From Sedimenticola thiotaurini (GTDB lineage Bacteria > Pseudomonadota > Gammaproteobacteria > Chromatiales > Chromatiaceae), in assembly GCF_001007875.1 (NCBI RefSeq), contig NZ_CP011412.1, positions 1 through 64,000 on the forward strand: a stretch of 64,000 nt of DNA, in the 5' to 3' direction. The stretch's first letter is position 1; each line of letters begins with the position of its first letter. Below are positions 16,620 through 25,865 of this stretch, piece by piece. Position numbers and translations under genes: made by a program. Below the pieces are notes generated by a model. It was given only the letters and a program-made list of their open reading frames with translations, made no database searches and was not told the origin of the DNA.

Positions 16620-17366
16620 ATGGATGTTCAGGCCTATCAGCAGTCACCCCCACGCTTGCCACCGCGCCGCCGCAGAGATCTGATCGGTGCTTTTCTGCTT
16701 GGTTTGCTGTTCATCCCCCTGTTGCCCGCCATGGCACAGGAGCCGGGCCGCACAGTTGATGATGTACTGGCCCTCTACGCCGACAAGGTGCAGCGGCGAT
16801 TGCAACCACGCTTCCTGTTTGCTGACGTCGACTGGCCACCCCGGCAGGTCTCCCTGGTGGCATTCAAGGATACCCGGCTGATGGAGTTGTGGGCGCTGAG
16901 TGATAGTGGCTGGCAACACATCAAGGATTATCGGGTCAGGGCCATGAGTGGGCGCAAGGGACCGAAGCTCAAGGAGGGTGACCGGCAGGTGCCGGAAGGG
17001 GAGTACCGGATTGAGCTGTTAAACCCCAACAGCGCTTACCATCTCTCCATGAAGCTGGACTATCCGAACGAGTTTGACCGGCAGCAGGCGCAGCAGGACG
17101 GCAGAAGCAATCTGGGTGGGGACATCTTTATTCATGGCGGAGGCGTCTCAAGCGGCTGTCTCGCCATCGGCAATACCGCCGCGGAAGAGCTGTTCGTGCT
17201 GGCGGCGATGATCGGCCAAGACAATGTATCGGTCTTGATTACGCCCAGGGATTATCGCTTCAGGCCGCTCCAGTCGGTCAGCCCCGATGCACCCGCCTGG
17301 GTGGATGACCTGCATGCTAAAATAGCCGATCGGCTGCGGCTGTTTCCCCTGGCCGACAAGCGCTAG
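16620..17366 (+). CDS. Exported L,D-transpeptidase-family (YkuD) protein
   Basis: A 248-residue protein with an N-terminal basic region and a membrane or signal segment (LIGAFLLGLLFIPLLPAMAQ). The later part holds PEGEYRIELLNPNSAYHLSMKL and the catalytic stretch IFIHGGGVSSGCLAIG, in which the histidine and cysteine match the YkuD active site. These enzymes make or remodel 3-3 peptidoglycan crosslinks, or hydrolyse them. The N-terminal 30 residues carry many arginines and prolines before the membrane part. It sits immediately upstream of the penicillin-binding protein gene, so both act on the cell wall. Whether crosslinking or amidase-like is not resolved by sequence. Confidence 0.85.
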   Translation: MDVQAYQQSPPRLPPRRRRDLIGAFLLGLLFIPLLPAMAQEPGRTVDDVLALYADKVQRRLQPRFLFADVDWPPRQVSLVAFKDTRLMELWALSDSGWQHIKDYRVRAMSGRKGPKLKEGDRQVPEGEYRIELLNPNSAYHLSMKLDYPNEFDRQQAQQDGRSNLGGDIFIHGGGVSSGCLAIGNTAAEELFVLAAMIGQDNVSVLITPRDYRFRPLQSVSPDAPAWVDDLHAKIADRLRLFPLADKR

Positions 17367-17431
17367 ACCCGTTGCCGCGCGGATTGATCTGGAAAGCGGT
17401 ATACCCAAACAGGAAATTGAACTGACTCCCG

Positions 17432-19822
17432 ATGGCCAAAACTCCCAGAAAACGCAGCAAGACCACCGCTAAACGCGCCAAGACCACCACCAAACGTAAA
17501 CCCTCCAGCCGTTCCCGCCGTCGCTCCAAGGCAAAGAGCCGGCGCGGCGGTGGGGTGGGCCGCTGGATCAGCCGGTTGCTGGCGCTCGGTTTTCTCTTCT
17601 CCCTGATCCTGGGGGGGTACCTGTTCTATCTGGATCACACCGTCACCACCCGGTTCGAGGGCAAACGCTGGGCGGTGCCGGCCCGGGTATACGGGCGACC
17701 GCTGGAGCTCTATCCCGGTGCGCCGGTGACGCCGGAACAGTTGACGGCAGAACTGCAGCGCATGGGGTATCAGCGGGTCACTTATCCCAAGCAGGCGGCC
17801 AGTTGGTCCCGCAATGCCGGACGTTTCCTGATTCGTGCCCGGGACTTCCGCTTCTGGGACGGCCAGGAGCCGGGACGATTCCTGGATATCCGGTTCGCCG
17901 GTGAACGGATCGAAAGTCTCACCGAGATGGGTGGGAAGGATCTGGCCCTGGTGCGCCTGGAGGCGCCGGAGATCGGTAGTATCTATCCGGCCCATAATGA
18001 GGATCGGGTGCTGGTTCAGCGCAAGGATCTGCCGGAACCCCTGGTACAGGCGCTGATCGTGATGGAGGATCGCACCTTTTATCAGCACTATGGTGTCGAT
18101 CCCAAGGCGATCGCCCGGGCGGTCTGGGCCAACCTGCGGGCCGGCGGGGTGGTGCAGGGGGGCAGTACCCTGACTCAGCAGCTGGTGAAGAACTTCTACC
18201 TGACCCGGGAGCGCAGCCTGTGGCGCAAGCTGAACGAGGCGGCCATGGCGCTGCTGCTGGAGTACCACTATGACAAGGATGAGATTCTCGGCGCCTATGC
18301 CAATGAAATCTACCTGGGCCAGGATGGTGGCCGGGCGATTCACGGCTTCGGCCTGGCCAGTCATTTCTACTTCAACCGCAGTCTGCAGGAGCTGAACCTG
18401 GCCCAGATGGCGCTCCTGGTGGCCCAGGTGCGCGGTCCCTCCTATTATGACCCCCGGCGCCATCCGAAACGGGCCAAGCAGCGCCGTGATCTGGTTCTCA
18501 AGGTGATGCAGGAGCAGGGCGTGATCACCGCCAAACAGGCCAGTGCGGCGCAGAAACAACCCCTTGGCGTGCGTCAGAAAGGGCATGGGCGGGGCAGTTA
18601 TCCGGCCTTTATGGACCTGGTCCGCCGCCAGTTGCACCGGGACTACCGGGAACAGGATCTCACCTCCGAGGGATTGCGCATCTTCACCACCCTGGATCCC
18701 TGGGCCCAGCAGCAGGCGGAGAGTGCCGTCTCTGCCCGCCTCTCAACCCTGGAGAAGCAGTACCGGTTGCCGGCTGGAAAACTGGAGAGTGCCGCGGTGC
18801 TGGTGGATGGTGAAAGCGGCGAAGTACGCGCCCTGGTGGGGGGGCGGAGTGCCCGCTATGCCGGCTTTAACCGTGCTCTGGACGCGGTGCGGCCGATCGG
18901 CTCCCTGATCAAGCCGGCGGTTTACCTGGCGGCCCTGCAACAGCCCGACCGTTACACCCTGATGACCCCGCTGGATGACAGCCCCCTGAGCATTGCCGGT
19001 CGGGATGGGGAGCGCTGGGTGCCGGAGAACTATGATCACAACTCCCACGGACAGGTGCCGCTGCATCTGGCCCTGGCCAAGTCCTATAACCTGGCCACGG
19101 TGCGGCTCGGTATGGATCTGGGGCTCGGTACAGTGGCCGACCTGTTGAAGGATCTTGGCATCAACCGGCCGATCACCCCGGTGCCGGCCATGTTGCTGGG
19201 GGCGCTCTCCCTGTCACCGCTGGAGGTGGCCCAGCTCTACCAGACCTTCGCCGCCGGTGGTTTTTATTCACCCCTGCGGGCGATCCGCGGGGTCCAGTCC
19301 AGCAGTGGCGAACCGTTGCAGCGTTATCCGCTGACGGTACGCCAGTCGGTGGATGCCGGTCCGGTCTATCTGCTGAACCGCAACTTGCAGGAGGTGGTGC
19401 GCAGTGGCACCGGTCGGGGCCTGGCCCGTTATCTGGACAGTTCCCTGAATATCGCCGGCAAGACCGGCACCACCGATGAGCTGCGGGACAGCTGGTTTGC
19501 CGGTTTCAGCGGCGACAAGGTGGCAGTGGTCTGGGTCGGCCGGGATGACAACAAGCCGGCCGGGCTGACCGGTTCAACGGGTGCGTTGCAGGTCTGGGGT
19601 GATATGATGCGCCGTATGCATCCGTTACCGCTCTCCCTGTTGCGTCCCGATTCGGTCGAGACGGTGTGGATCGATCCAGCCTCTGGCTTCCGGGCCGATG
19701 AGAGGTGCGAGGATGCGCGACAGTTTCCTTTTATTATCGGTTCGGCACCCACGGTGACCGCCTCCTGTGCGGGACAGACGGGTACCCCGATCCAACGGCT
19801 GTTTCGGAGTTTCTTTGAATGA
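17432..19822 (+). CDS. mrcB: Penicillin-binding protein 1B
   Basis: A bifunctional murein synthase of 796 residues. A long basic cytoplasmic N-terminus (to about 47) precedes a single membrane span (LLALGFLFSLILGGYLFYL). A UB2H-like region follows, then the glycosyltransferase domain with catalytic E212 in VMEDRTFYQHYGVD and GGSTLTQQLVKN. The transpeptidase domain carries S491-x-x-K494 (IGSLIKPAVYL) and KTGTT at 677, both intact. It builds and crosslinks peptidoglycan at the inner membrane. A TPR lipoprotein starts within its last codon, echoing the LpoB partner arrangement, although that protein is not a clear LpoB homologue. Confidence 0.96.
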   Translation: MAKTPRKRSKTTAKRAKTTTKRKPSSRSRRRSKAKSRRGGGVGRWISRLLALGFLFSLILGGYLFYLDHTVTTRFEGKRWAVPARVYGRPLELYPGAPVTPEQLTAELQRMGYQRVTYPKQAASWSRNAGRFLIRARDFRFWDGQEPGRFLDIRFAGERIESLTEMGGKDLALVRLEAPEIGSIYPAHNEDRVLVQRKDLPEPLVQALIVMEDRTFYQHYGVDPKAIARAVWANLRAGGVVQGGSTLTQQLVKNFYLTRERSLWRKLNEAAMALLLEYHYDKDEILGAYANEIYLGQDGGRAIHGFGLASHFYFNRSLQELNLAQMALLVAQVRGPSYYDPRRHPKRAKQRRDLVLKVMQEQGVITAKQASAAQKQPLGVRQKGHGRGSYPAFMDLVRRQLHRDYREQDLTSEGLRIFTTLDPWAQQQAESAVSARLSTLEKQYRLPAGKLESAAVLVDGESGEVRALVGGRSARYAGFNRALDAVRPIGSLIKPAVYLAALQQPDRYTLMTPLDDSPLSIAGRDGERWVPENYDHNSHGQVPLHLALAKSYNLATVRLGMDLGLGTVADLLKDLGINRPITPVPAMLLGALSLSPLEVAQLYQTFAAGGFYSPLRAIRGVQSSSGEPLQRYPLTVRQSVDAGPVYLLNRNLQEVVRSGTGRGLARYLDSSLNIAGKTGTTDELRDSWFAGFSGDKVAVVWVGRDDNKPAGLTGSTGALQVWGDMMRRMHPLPLSLLRPDSVETVWIDPASGFRADERCEDARQFPFIIGSAPTVTASCAGQTGTPIQRLFRSFFE

Positions 19823-20364
19823 ACTGGAAAAGTTATGCTGCCTTGCTGCTGCCGGCCCTGCTGCTGGCCGGCTGTTATACGCCGCCCCAACGTCCGACGG
19901 CTGAGGTTGGCCAGCGTCCGCCACCGGCACCGGTCGACAACCGGGGCTATGAGCGTGAGGTGGTCACGGCGCCAGCCCGGGAGAAAGAGATACAGATCAG
20001 CGCCTATGAACCGGCTCCGGCGGTGCCCCTGGTACCGCTGCACAGCAAGGCGGTGGATGCGTTACTCAAGACAGCCCGGGAGCAGGAGCGCAACCAGGAC
20101 CTGAATGGCGCAGTGGGCACGATTGAGCGGGCTTTGCGCATCGAGCCGCGCAATGGCCATCTCTGGTATCGCCTGGCCAGCCTGCGTTACAGCCAGGGTC
20201 AGCATGACATGGCGTCAGACCTGGCCAGAAAATCCCTGGCACTGGCGGGTGCCGACGTGGCGCTGAAACAGGACAGCTGGCGTCTCATCGCCAAAGCCAA
20301 ACGGGCCGTCGGCGATATCGACGGGGCCAAAGTGGCGGAGCGCAAAGCGCGTATGCTGAACTGA
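19819..20364 (+). CDS. TPR lipoprotein coupled to mrcB
   Basis: A 181-residue protein with a lipoprotein signal (ALLLPALLLAGCY, lipid-modified C19). After a proline-rich stretch, the C-terminal half holds tetratricopeptide-like helices (VDALLKTAREQERNQDLNGAVGTIERALRIEPRNGHLWYRLASLRYSQGQHDMASDLARKSLAL reading, split here by context). The ATG overlaps the mrcB stop by four bases, so the pair is translationally coupled. By position it could be an outer-membrane activator of PBP1B, as LpoB is in enteric bacteria, but the TPR fold differs from LpoB and is closer to LpoA-style helices; this is inference. Confidence 0.82.
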   Translation: MNWKSYAALLLPALLLAGCYTPPQRPTAEVGQRPPPAPVDNRGYEREVVTAPAREKEIQISAYEPAPAVPLVPLHSKAVDALLKTAREQERNQDLNGAVGTIERALRIEPRNGHLWYRLASLRYSQGQHDMASDLARKSLALAGADVALKQDSWRLIAKAKRAVGDIDGAKVAERKARMLN

Positions 20365-20476
20365 TCCGGTGACCGAGCAGGTGTCAACGGCCGTTTTTTT
20401 CACGGATGCGGCAGCAGGCCTGGGTTTAGGATACAATTCAGCGGAAAGCCATTGATATTCGGGGAGATTTATCGGC

Positions 20477-20974
20477 ATGAGCATCTATGCCGCTGACAAA
20501 CTGATCAGCCAGGCGCGCCAGCTCGCAGCAGAGTACCGGCGCACCATGGGCAAGCCTTTGCCCGGCATCAGCAATGAGATTGCGCTGCATGATGCCATTC
20601 GTCTGCTCAAGCTGACCCCGGTCGATGCTTCGGTTGGTGGCTACGATGCGGTTGATCCGGCCCGTGACGGTCTGCGCATCCAGATCAAGAGCCGCACTAT
20701 TTTCGATGAGAGCAAAACCGGCCAGCGCATCGGTCAGATCAAGGCCGAGCAACCCTGGGACAGCGTGGTGCTGGTACTCATGGACGACAATTATGAACCC
20801 TATGAGATCTACGAGGCGGATCGGGATGATCTGCTGGAGTTCATGGAGAAATCCAGCAGCAGCCGGGCCAAGCGGGGCGCACTCTCGGTGGCCCGCTTCA
20901 AGATGATTGGCCGTCTGGCCTGGTCCCGGGACGAGGGCCTGGCCCCCGAACTGTGGGACAATCAGACCGGTTGA
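20477..20974 (+). CDS. Uncharacterised protein, possible PD-(D/E)xK nuclease fold
   Basis: A 165-residue soluble protein of no family I can name. A helical start (LISQARQLAAEYRRTMGKPLPGISNEIALHDAIRLL) includes a glutamate in SNEIALHDA. Then VDASVGGYDAVDPARDGLRIQIKSRT offers aspartates followed by Q-I-K, the layout of a PD-(D/E)xK nuclease core in which the acidic residue before K is replaced by glutamine, as in several DNA enzymes. Then come a strand (WDSVVLVLMDDNY) and a tail. It lies eight bases before yoaA, so a role in DNA metabolism is plausible. GGGGAG precedes the ATG. Low certainty on fold. Confidence 0.68.
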   Translation: MSIYAADKLISQARQLAAEYRRTMGKPLPGISNEIALHDAIRLLKLTPVDASVGGYDAVDPARDGLRIQIKSRTIFDESKTGQRIGQIKAEQPWDSVVLVLMDDNYEPYEIYEADRDDLLEFMEKSSSSRAKRGALSVARFKMIGRLAWSRDEGLAPELWDNQTG

Positions 20975-20982
20975 ATCAGGGC

Positions 20983-22908
20983 ATGTCAGAGATCAGCGAA
21001 GTGCTGGGCCCCGATGGTCTGCTGGCGGACAGCGTGGAGGGCTTTACCTATCGTCCCCAGCAGGAGGCGATGGCCGAAGCCGTGATGTCCGCCATGACCC
21101 GGGGCGAGGTGCTGATCAGTGAGGCCGGTACCGGCACCGGTAAAACCTACGCCTATCTGGTGCCGGTCCTGCTGTCGGGCCAGAAAGTGATCATCTCCAC
21201 CGGCACCAAGAACCTGCAGGATCAGCTGTTTCATCGTGATCTGCCCCGGGTCAAACAGGCCCTGGCGGTGCCGGCGGACGTAGCCCTGCTCAAAGGTCGC
21301 GCCAACTACCTCTGTACACACCGCCTGGCCATGACCCAACTGGAGGGACGCCTCAACAGCCGCGCGATGGTGGATCAGCTGATGCAGGTGCAGCGCTGGT
21401 CCGGCCGCACCCGTAGTGGTGACATCGCCGAACTGACCGATATTCCGGAAGACGCCCCCATCTGGCCCCTGGTCACCTCCACCACGGAAAACTGTCTGGG
21501 TGCGGAGTGCAGCGACTACAGCAGCTGCCACCTGGTGGAGGCGCGGCGGCGCGCCCAGGAGGCCGACCTGGTGGTGATTAATCACCACCTGCTGTGCGCC
21601 GATTTCGCCCTCAAGGAGGGCGGTTTTGGGGAGTTGTTGCCGGGGGCGGACTGTTTTGTGGTGGATGAGGCCCACCAGTTGCCGGAGGTGGCGGGTAACT
21701 TCTTCGGGACCGGTCTGAGTGGCCGGCAGCTGCTGGATCTCTGTCGGGATATCGATACCGAGTACCAGCGCGAGGCGGGGGATCTCAAGGCCATACCGGA
21801 GCAGTCTGGTCAGCTGGCCAAGGTGACCCGGGATCTGCGCCTGCTGTTTGGCCTGGATCTGCGCCGGGGGCCCTGGTCAGAGATCGCCGGCAATCCCCAG
21901 ATCATGGGGGGACTGGAGCAGCTGGACCAGCAGCTGACCAAAATGATCGAACTGCTGCAACTGGTGCAGGGTCGCGGCAAGGGACTGGAGAGTTGCCTGA
22001 CCCGTTGTAACGCCCTGCGTCAGTGCCTCAACGAGCTGACCGGGGAAGATGAGACCCAGGCCAATCATATCCGCTGGTTCGAAACCTACCGGCAAAGTTT
22101 TCGTCTAAACCGCACCCCGCTGGATATCTCCTCGTTGTTCCAGGCCCGTATGGCCAGCCATCCCGGCAGCTGGATCTTCACCTCGGCGACCCTGGCTGTC
22201 GGTGGGCGGTTCGATCACTTTCAGCGTCAGCTGGGGCTGGACGAGGCGCGTACCGCCTGCTGGGACAGTCCGTTCGACTATCCCCACCAGGCACTCTGGT
22301 TCGTACCCAAGGGGATGCCCCAGCCCCGTGATCCGAACTATACCCAGGCGGTACTCGATGTGGCCGTGCCGGTGATCCAGGCCAGCCAGGGACGTGCCTT
22401 CATGCTGTTCACCAGTCACCGGGCGCTGCGCGAAGCGGCGGAAAAACTGGAAGATCGACTCGACTATCCGCTGCTGGTACAGGGCAGCATGCCGAAGGGG
22501 GAACTGCTGGCGCGCTTTCGTCAACTGGGCAATGCGGTGTTGCTGGGAACCGCCAGTTTCTGGGAAGGGGTGGACGTGCGGGGTGAGGCGCTCTCCTGTG
22601 TGATTATCGATAAACTTCCGTTTGCCTCACCGGGCGATCCGGTTCTGCAGGCGCGTATTGATGCCCTGCGTAAGCAGGGCGGCAACCCGTTCATGGAGTT
22701 CCAGGTGCCCCAGGCGGCGATCGCCCTGAAGCAGGGAGCGGGCCGGCTGATCCGGGATGAGACCGATCGGGGTGTGCTGGTGATCTGCGATCCCCGTCTG
22801 TTGAAACGGGGCTACGGTCACCTGTTCCTGGAGAGTCTGCCGCCGATGGCACGCACCCGGGATCCGCAGGATGTGGTGCGTTTTTTCCAGACCGAAGCAA
22901 CCGGATGA
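20983..22908 (+). CDS. yoaA: DinG-family ATP-dependent DNA helicase YoaA
   Basis: A superfamily-2, XPD-like 5'-3' helicase of 641 residues. The Q-motif region YRPQQEAMAEAV leads to Walker A EAGTGTGKTYAYLVP and Walker B VVDEAHQLPEVAG. Cysteines that hold a 4Fe-4S cluster are present (YLCTHRL, ENCLGAECSDYSSCHLVE). Late motifs GTASFWEGVDVRGEAL and QGAGRLIRDETDRG complete the helicase core. In E. coli YoaA works with HolC on stalled replication. The start at 20983, nine bases after the previous stop, matches the family. It is followed by tsaB, the same order as in enteric genomes. Confidence 0.94.
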   Translation: MSEISEVLGPDGLLADSVEGFTYRPQQEAMAEAVMSAMTRGEVLISEAGTGTGKTYAYLVPVLLSGQKVIISTGTKNLQDQLFHRDLPRVKQALAVPADVALLKGRANYLCTHRLAMTQLEGRLNSRAMVDQLMQVQRWSGRTRSGDIAELTDIPEDAPIWPLVTSTTENCLGAECSDYSSCHLVEARRRAQEADLVVINHHLLCADFALKEGGFGELLPGADCFVVDEAHQLPEVAGNFFGTGLSGRQLLDLCRDIDTEYQREAGDLKAIPEQSGQLAKVTRDLRLLFGLDLRRGPWSEIAGNPQIMGGLEQLDQQLTKMIELLQLVQGRGKGLESCLTRCNALRQCLNELTGEDETQANHIRWFETYRQSFRLNRTPLDISSLFQARMASHPGSWIFTSATLAVGGRFDHFQRQLGLDEARTACWDSPFDYPHQALWFVPKGMPQPRDPNYTQAVLDVAVPVIQASQGRAFMLFTSHRALREAAEKLEDRLDYPLLVQGSMPKGELLARFRQLGNAVLLGTASFWEGVDVRGEALSCVIIDKLPFASPGDPVLQARIDALRKQGGNPFMEFQVPQAAIALKQGAGRLIRDETDRGVLVICDPRLLKRGYGHLFLESLPPMARTRDPQDVVRFFQTEATG

Positions 22909-22997
22909 AACACGGTTCCCGGCAGGCTATGGGGGAACAATGAATTGACCTGCCAGAGGGATACTTTTCTGCGGCAGCTGGGATACAATCGCCCTCC

Positions 22998-23693
22998 ATG
23001 AAAATACTCGCTATAGAAACCGCCACGGAAGCCTGTTCCGCCGCCCTGTTGATTGATGAGGCTGTCAGCCTGCGTTATCAGGTGCAGCCCCGTATGCACA
23101 GTCAACTGATACTACCGATGATGGATGAACTGCTGGCGGAGGCCGGTCTGTCACTTGCCCAGCTCGATGCCATTGCCTTTGGCCGGGGGCCCGGTGCATT
23201 TACCGGAGTGCGTATAGCGGCTGGCGTAGCGCAGGGCGCAGCCTTTGCTGCCGATCTGCCGGTGGTGCCGGTATCCACCCTGGCGGCCCTGGCCCAGCGC
23301 GCTTTTCGCGAGCTGGGATGGCGGCGTCTGCTGCCGGCCTATGATGCCCGCATGCAGGAGGTTTACTGGGGTGCCTATGGGGTGGATGAGCAGGGTCTGG
23401 TGGTGTCGCAGGTGGCCGATGAAGTGTCGGCGCCCGATCGGGTCACACTGCCGGAAGGGGATGGTTGGCAGGGCGTGGGAGCGGGCTGGAGTAGCTACCG
23501 TTCCCTGCTGGAGCAACGATTGGCCGGGGCGGTGGAAGCGGTGAATGGGGAACTGCTCTGCAGTGCCCAGGATGTGGCGCTGCTTGGCGCGGCCGGTTTC
23601 GCCGCTGGCCGGGCGGTGGCCCCGGAGCAGGCGCTGCCGGTCTATCTGCGTGACAAGGTGGCATTGAGACCCGGCGAGTCCCGGCAAAAATGA
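22998..23693 (+). CDS. tsaB: tRNA threonylcarbamoyladenosine biosynthesis protein TsaB
   Basis: A 231-residue ASKHA-fold protein. It begins MKILAIETATEACSAAL, the phosphate-loop region of TsaB, followed by MMDELLAEAGLSLAQLDAIAFGRGPGAFTGVRIA, the hallmark stretch. TsaB has no catalytic activity itself but scaffolds TsaD and TsaE to make t6A at position 37 of ANN-decoding tRNAs. The length is normal and the C-terminus is complete. It follows yoaA by about 90 bases and is convergent with a diguanylate cyclase gene. No strong ribosome site is visible before the ATG. Confidence 0.95.
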   Translation: MKILAIETATEACSAALLIDEAVSLRYQVQPRMHSQLILPMMDELLAEAGLSLAQLDAIAFGRGPGAFTGVRIAAGVAQGAAFAADLPVVPVSTLAALAQRAFRELGWRRLLPAYDARMQEVYWGAYGVDEQGLVVSQVADEVSAPDRVTLPEGDGWQGVGAGWSSYRSLLEQRLAGAVEAVNGELLCSAQDVALLGAAGFAAGRAVAPEQALPVYLRDKVALRPGESRQK

Positions 23694-23766
23694 CTGCGCC
23701 GGGCTGTGAAGGCCCGGCTCGATTTACCCCGTGGCTGCAGGGTGTCGGAGGGAGGCGATGGAGTCG

Positions 23767-24735
23767 CTACTCTTCGACGTAAAGCGTGGAGCGGTTCCTG
23801 CCGCTCTCTTTGGACAGGTAGAGCGCCTTGTCCGCCTGTTCCAGCCAGACGCTATGGCTGCCCATGTTCTTGCGCAGCTCCGAAACCCCCAGACTGATGT
23901 TGAAGCGGATCTCCTGATCTTCATAAAACACCGGCATTGCTTCAATCATCTTGCGCAGGCGCTCTGCGAAAATCATTCCGCCCTTTGCCTCAGTGCCCAG
24001 CAGAATGACGCAGAACTCCTCGCCGCCATAGCGACCGGCAATGTCCATATCCCGCTTGGTCTCCCGCAGCATGGCCGAGGTGGCTCTGATCACCTCGTCG
24101 CCGGCCTGGTGACCATAGGTATCATTGACCCGTTTGAAGTGGTCAATGTCGAACATCACCAGGGTAGAGGGCTGATTACTGCGCTGGAACCGTTTGAATT
24201 CGTTCTGCAACTGGTTTTCCCAGGCGCGGCGGTTAAGCAGTCCGGTGAGTCCGTCAGTGCGGCCCAGGCGGTCCAACTGCTCATTGGCCGATTGCAGGGC
24301 GATCTCGTCCAGGGCCGCATCGGTGGCATCATGCAGCATCAGGCAGACATGCTCCACCTGGCCGGATATCCCGGTCAGGGGGAAGATGGTCATGTTCTGA
24401 TACATGATTTCAGAGCGACCGGTGATCGGGTGGTGACTGTTAAAGCGGATGATGTAAGGGCGCTGCTGCCAGGAGGAGAAGGCCCGGTTGTTGAGCAGGA
24501 AGACCGTGTCCAGCTTTCTCTGCAACCACTGAACCGGCAGTTCCGGAAACGCTTCAAACAGGTTTTTGTCGGTCAGGGCGGCGGGGTTGATGCCGCTGTG
24601 GTTCCACATGAAGTGATTCCAGATCTTGATCCGGTGGTGGCGATCCAGTACCACCAGGCCCACGTCCAGGTTCTGTATTATCCCCAGCAGCAGATGCATT
24701 TCTGAGATGTCTTCATCCAGGCCACTCATGGTCAA
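23767..24735 (-). CDS. PAS-GGDEF diguanylate cyclase
   Basis: A 322-residue protein. Residues 15-140 are a PAS domain (VGLVVLDRHHRIKIWNHFMWNHSG), which in this type binds a small ligand or a cofactor. Residues 155-318 are the GGDEF domain with GGEEF at 237-241 and an I-site RxxD (R228-D231) five residues before it, so product inhibition is expected. The start ATG overlaps the stop of the receiver-CheC gene by four bases, so the two are translationally coupled, and the receiver-CheC protein probably sets the activity of this cyclase. Last gene of the minus-strand block that starts with the MotA/MotB-like pair. Confidence 0.93.
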   Translation of the reverse strand: MTMSGLDEDISEMHLLLGIIQNLDVGLVVLDRHHRIKIWNHFMWNHSGINPAALTDKNLFEAFPELPVQWLQRKLDTVFLLNNRAFSSWQQRPYIIRFNSHHPITGRSEIMYQNMTIFPLTGISGQVEHVCLMLHDATDAALDEIALQSANEQLDRLGRTDGLTGLLNRRAWENQLQNEFKRFQRSNQPSTLVMFDIDHFKRVNDTYGHQAGDEVIRATSAMLRETKRDMDIAGRYGGEEFCVILLGTEAKGGMIFAERLRKMIEAMPVFYEDQEIRFNISLGVSELRKNMGSHSVWLEQADKALYLSKESGRNRSTLYVEE

Positions 24736-25721
24736 TTAAACTCCCCACCGGAACGCTTTTTCAGTGCCGGGATAGATTCCGGCGTGAGCAGTACCAACTG
24801 GTTGCAGCGGATCTGTTTATCCCCGATCTCGTAGTTGACCTCAATGGTCAGTATGCGGTCATGTCCCTTTCGTCTGGCCAGGGTCATGCCACTCTCCTGG
24901 CTGTAGATGGCCAGGTGTGGATGGCCCTGGCTGAAAGAGACATCCAGCTGTTCGGCAAACCCTTTCAGGAATGCGCCGACCAGCACATTGGCAATCTCTA
25001 TGTAGAGCTCGACCTCACTGGGCGTTTCCGACTGCCTGAGATCAAAGTCGAACAGTCTGGCAACATGCTGGATATTGGTATCGTGGAACAGCATCAGATT
25101 TTCACCGGCTATTCCGCTGCCGATGAATCCCTGGGTGATACAGGTAAAGTTGTCGCCATGAGCGGTGGCGTTGAGGGTCATCTCCACTTCACCACGGGCC
25201 ATCAGGCTGACGTGGGGGATGGAGAGTTCGACCCGTTCGTTGATCAGGCGAACCAGCAGATCCGCTGCCCGGCCCATGGCTACGTTGGAGATCTCCTGTA
25301 TCCAGTCGTTGAAGGTGACCTGGATCTTTGGGGCGGCCTGGTTGTCCGTCAATATTCCCAACACACCGAACTGATCGAGAATCCGGGTCAGTTCCGCGCT
25401 GTCGATCGGTTTGCGGATGAATGCCACGGCGCCCAGTGACATCACCAGTCTGTGGGTATCGGGTTGAATGTCGCCGGAGATGACAATGGGCAGGGTAGGC
25501 AGGTCCTTCTGGCGAATATACTGCAGTACCTCGAAGCCATCCATCACCGGCATGTTCAGGTCGAGCAGCAGGATGTCGCCTTTCCCCGCTTCGATTGACT
25601 CGATAGCCTGCCGGCCGTTTTCGCAGAATGTAATATCCACATTCCAACCTGCCGGCAGGGCATGCATAACCTGCTTTCGGGCAAAACTTGAGTCGTCACA
25701 GATGATGACGGGTGTCGGCAT
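24732..25721 (-). CDS. Response regulator with CheC-type phosphatase domain
   Basis: A 329-residue protein. Residues 1-120 are a receiver with acid pocket D9/D10, phospho-acceptor D54 (LLLDLNMPVMDG) and K104. Residues 130-310 are a CheC/CheX-like fold. The first phosphatase motif, D139-WIQ-E143-IS-N146, is intact and is followed after exactly 22 residues by a proline, the CheC signature DxxxExxN-x22-P. The second copy (ELYIEIANVLVG) keeps the E and N but has glutamate in place of the first aspartate or serine. It should therefore dephosphorylate a phospho-receiver, perhaps itself or a CheY. Coupled by overlap to the downstream diguanylate cyclase. Confidence 0.88.
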   Translation of the reverse strand: MPTPVIICDDSSFARKQVMHALPAGWNVDITFCENGRQAIESIEAGKGDILLLDLNMPVMDGFEVLQYIRQKDLPTLPIVISGDIQPDTHRLVMSLGAVAFIRKPIDSAELTRILDQFGVLGILTDNQAAPKIQVTFNDWIQEISNVAMGRAADLLVRLINERVELSIPHVSLMARGEVEMTLNATAHGDNFTCITQGFIGSGIAGENLMLFHDTNIQHVARLFDFDLRQSETPSEVELYIEIANVLVGAFLKGFAEQLDVSFSQGHPHLAIYSQESGMTLARRKGHDRILTIEVNYEIGDKQIRCNQLVLLTPESIPALKKRSGGEFN

Positions 25722-25865
25722 AGTTGGACCGTTTTATCGTTGTTATGGCCGTTTCGCAGTCAGTATACCCATAGATGCTTGGGGCCGGAGAAAGCGCCAG
25801 GAAAACTATCGGCGCATTATACGCATGCCGGGCGGTCACTCCCAACAGTCTGTTTCAAGTGCGTT

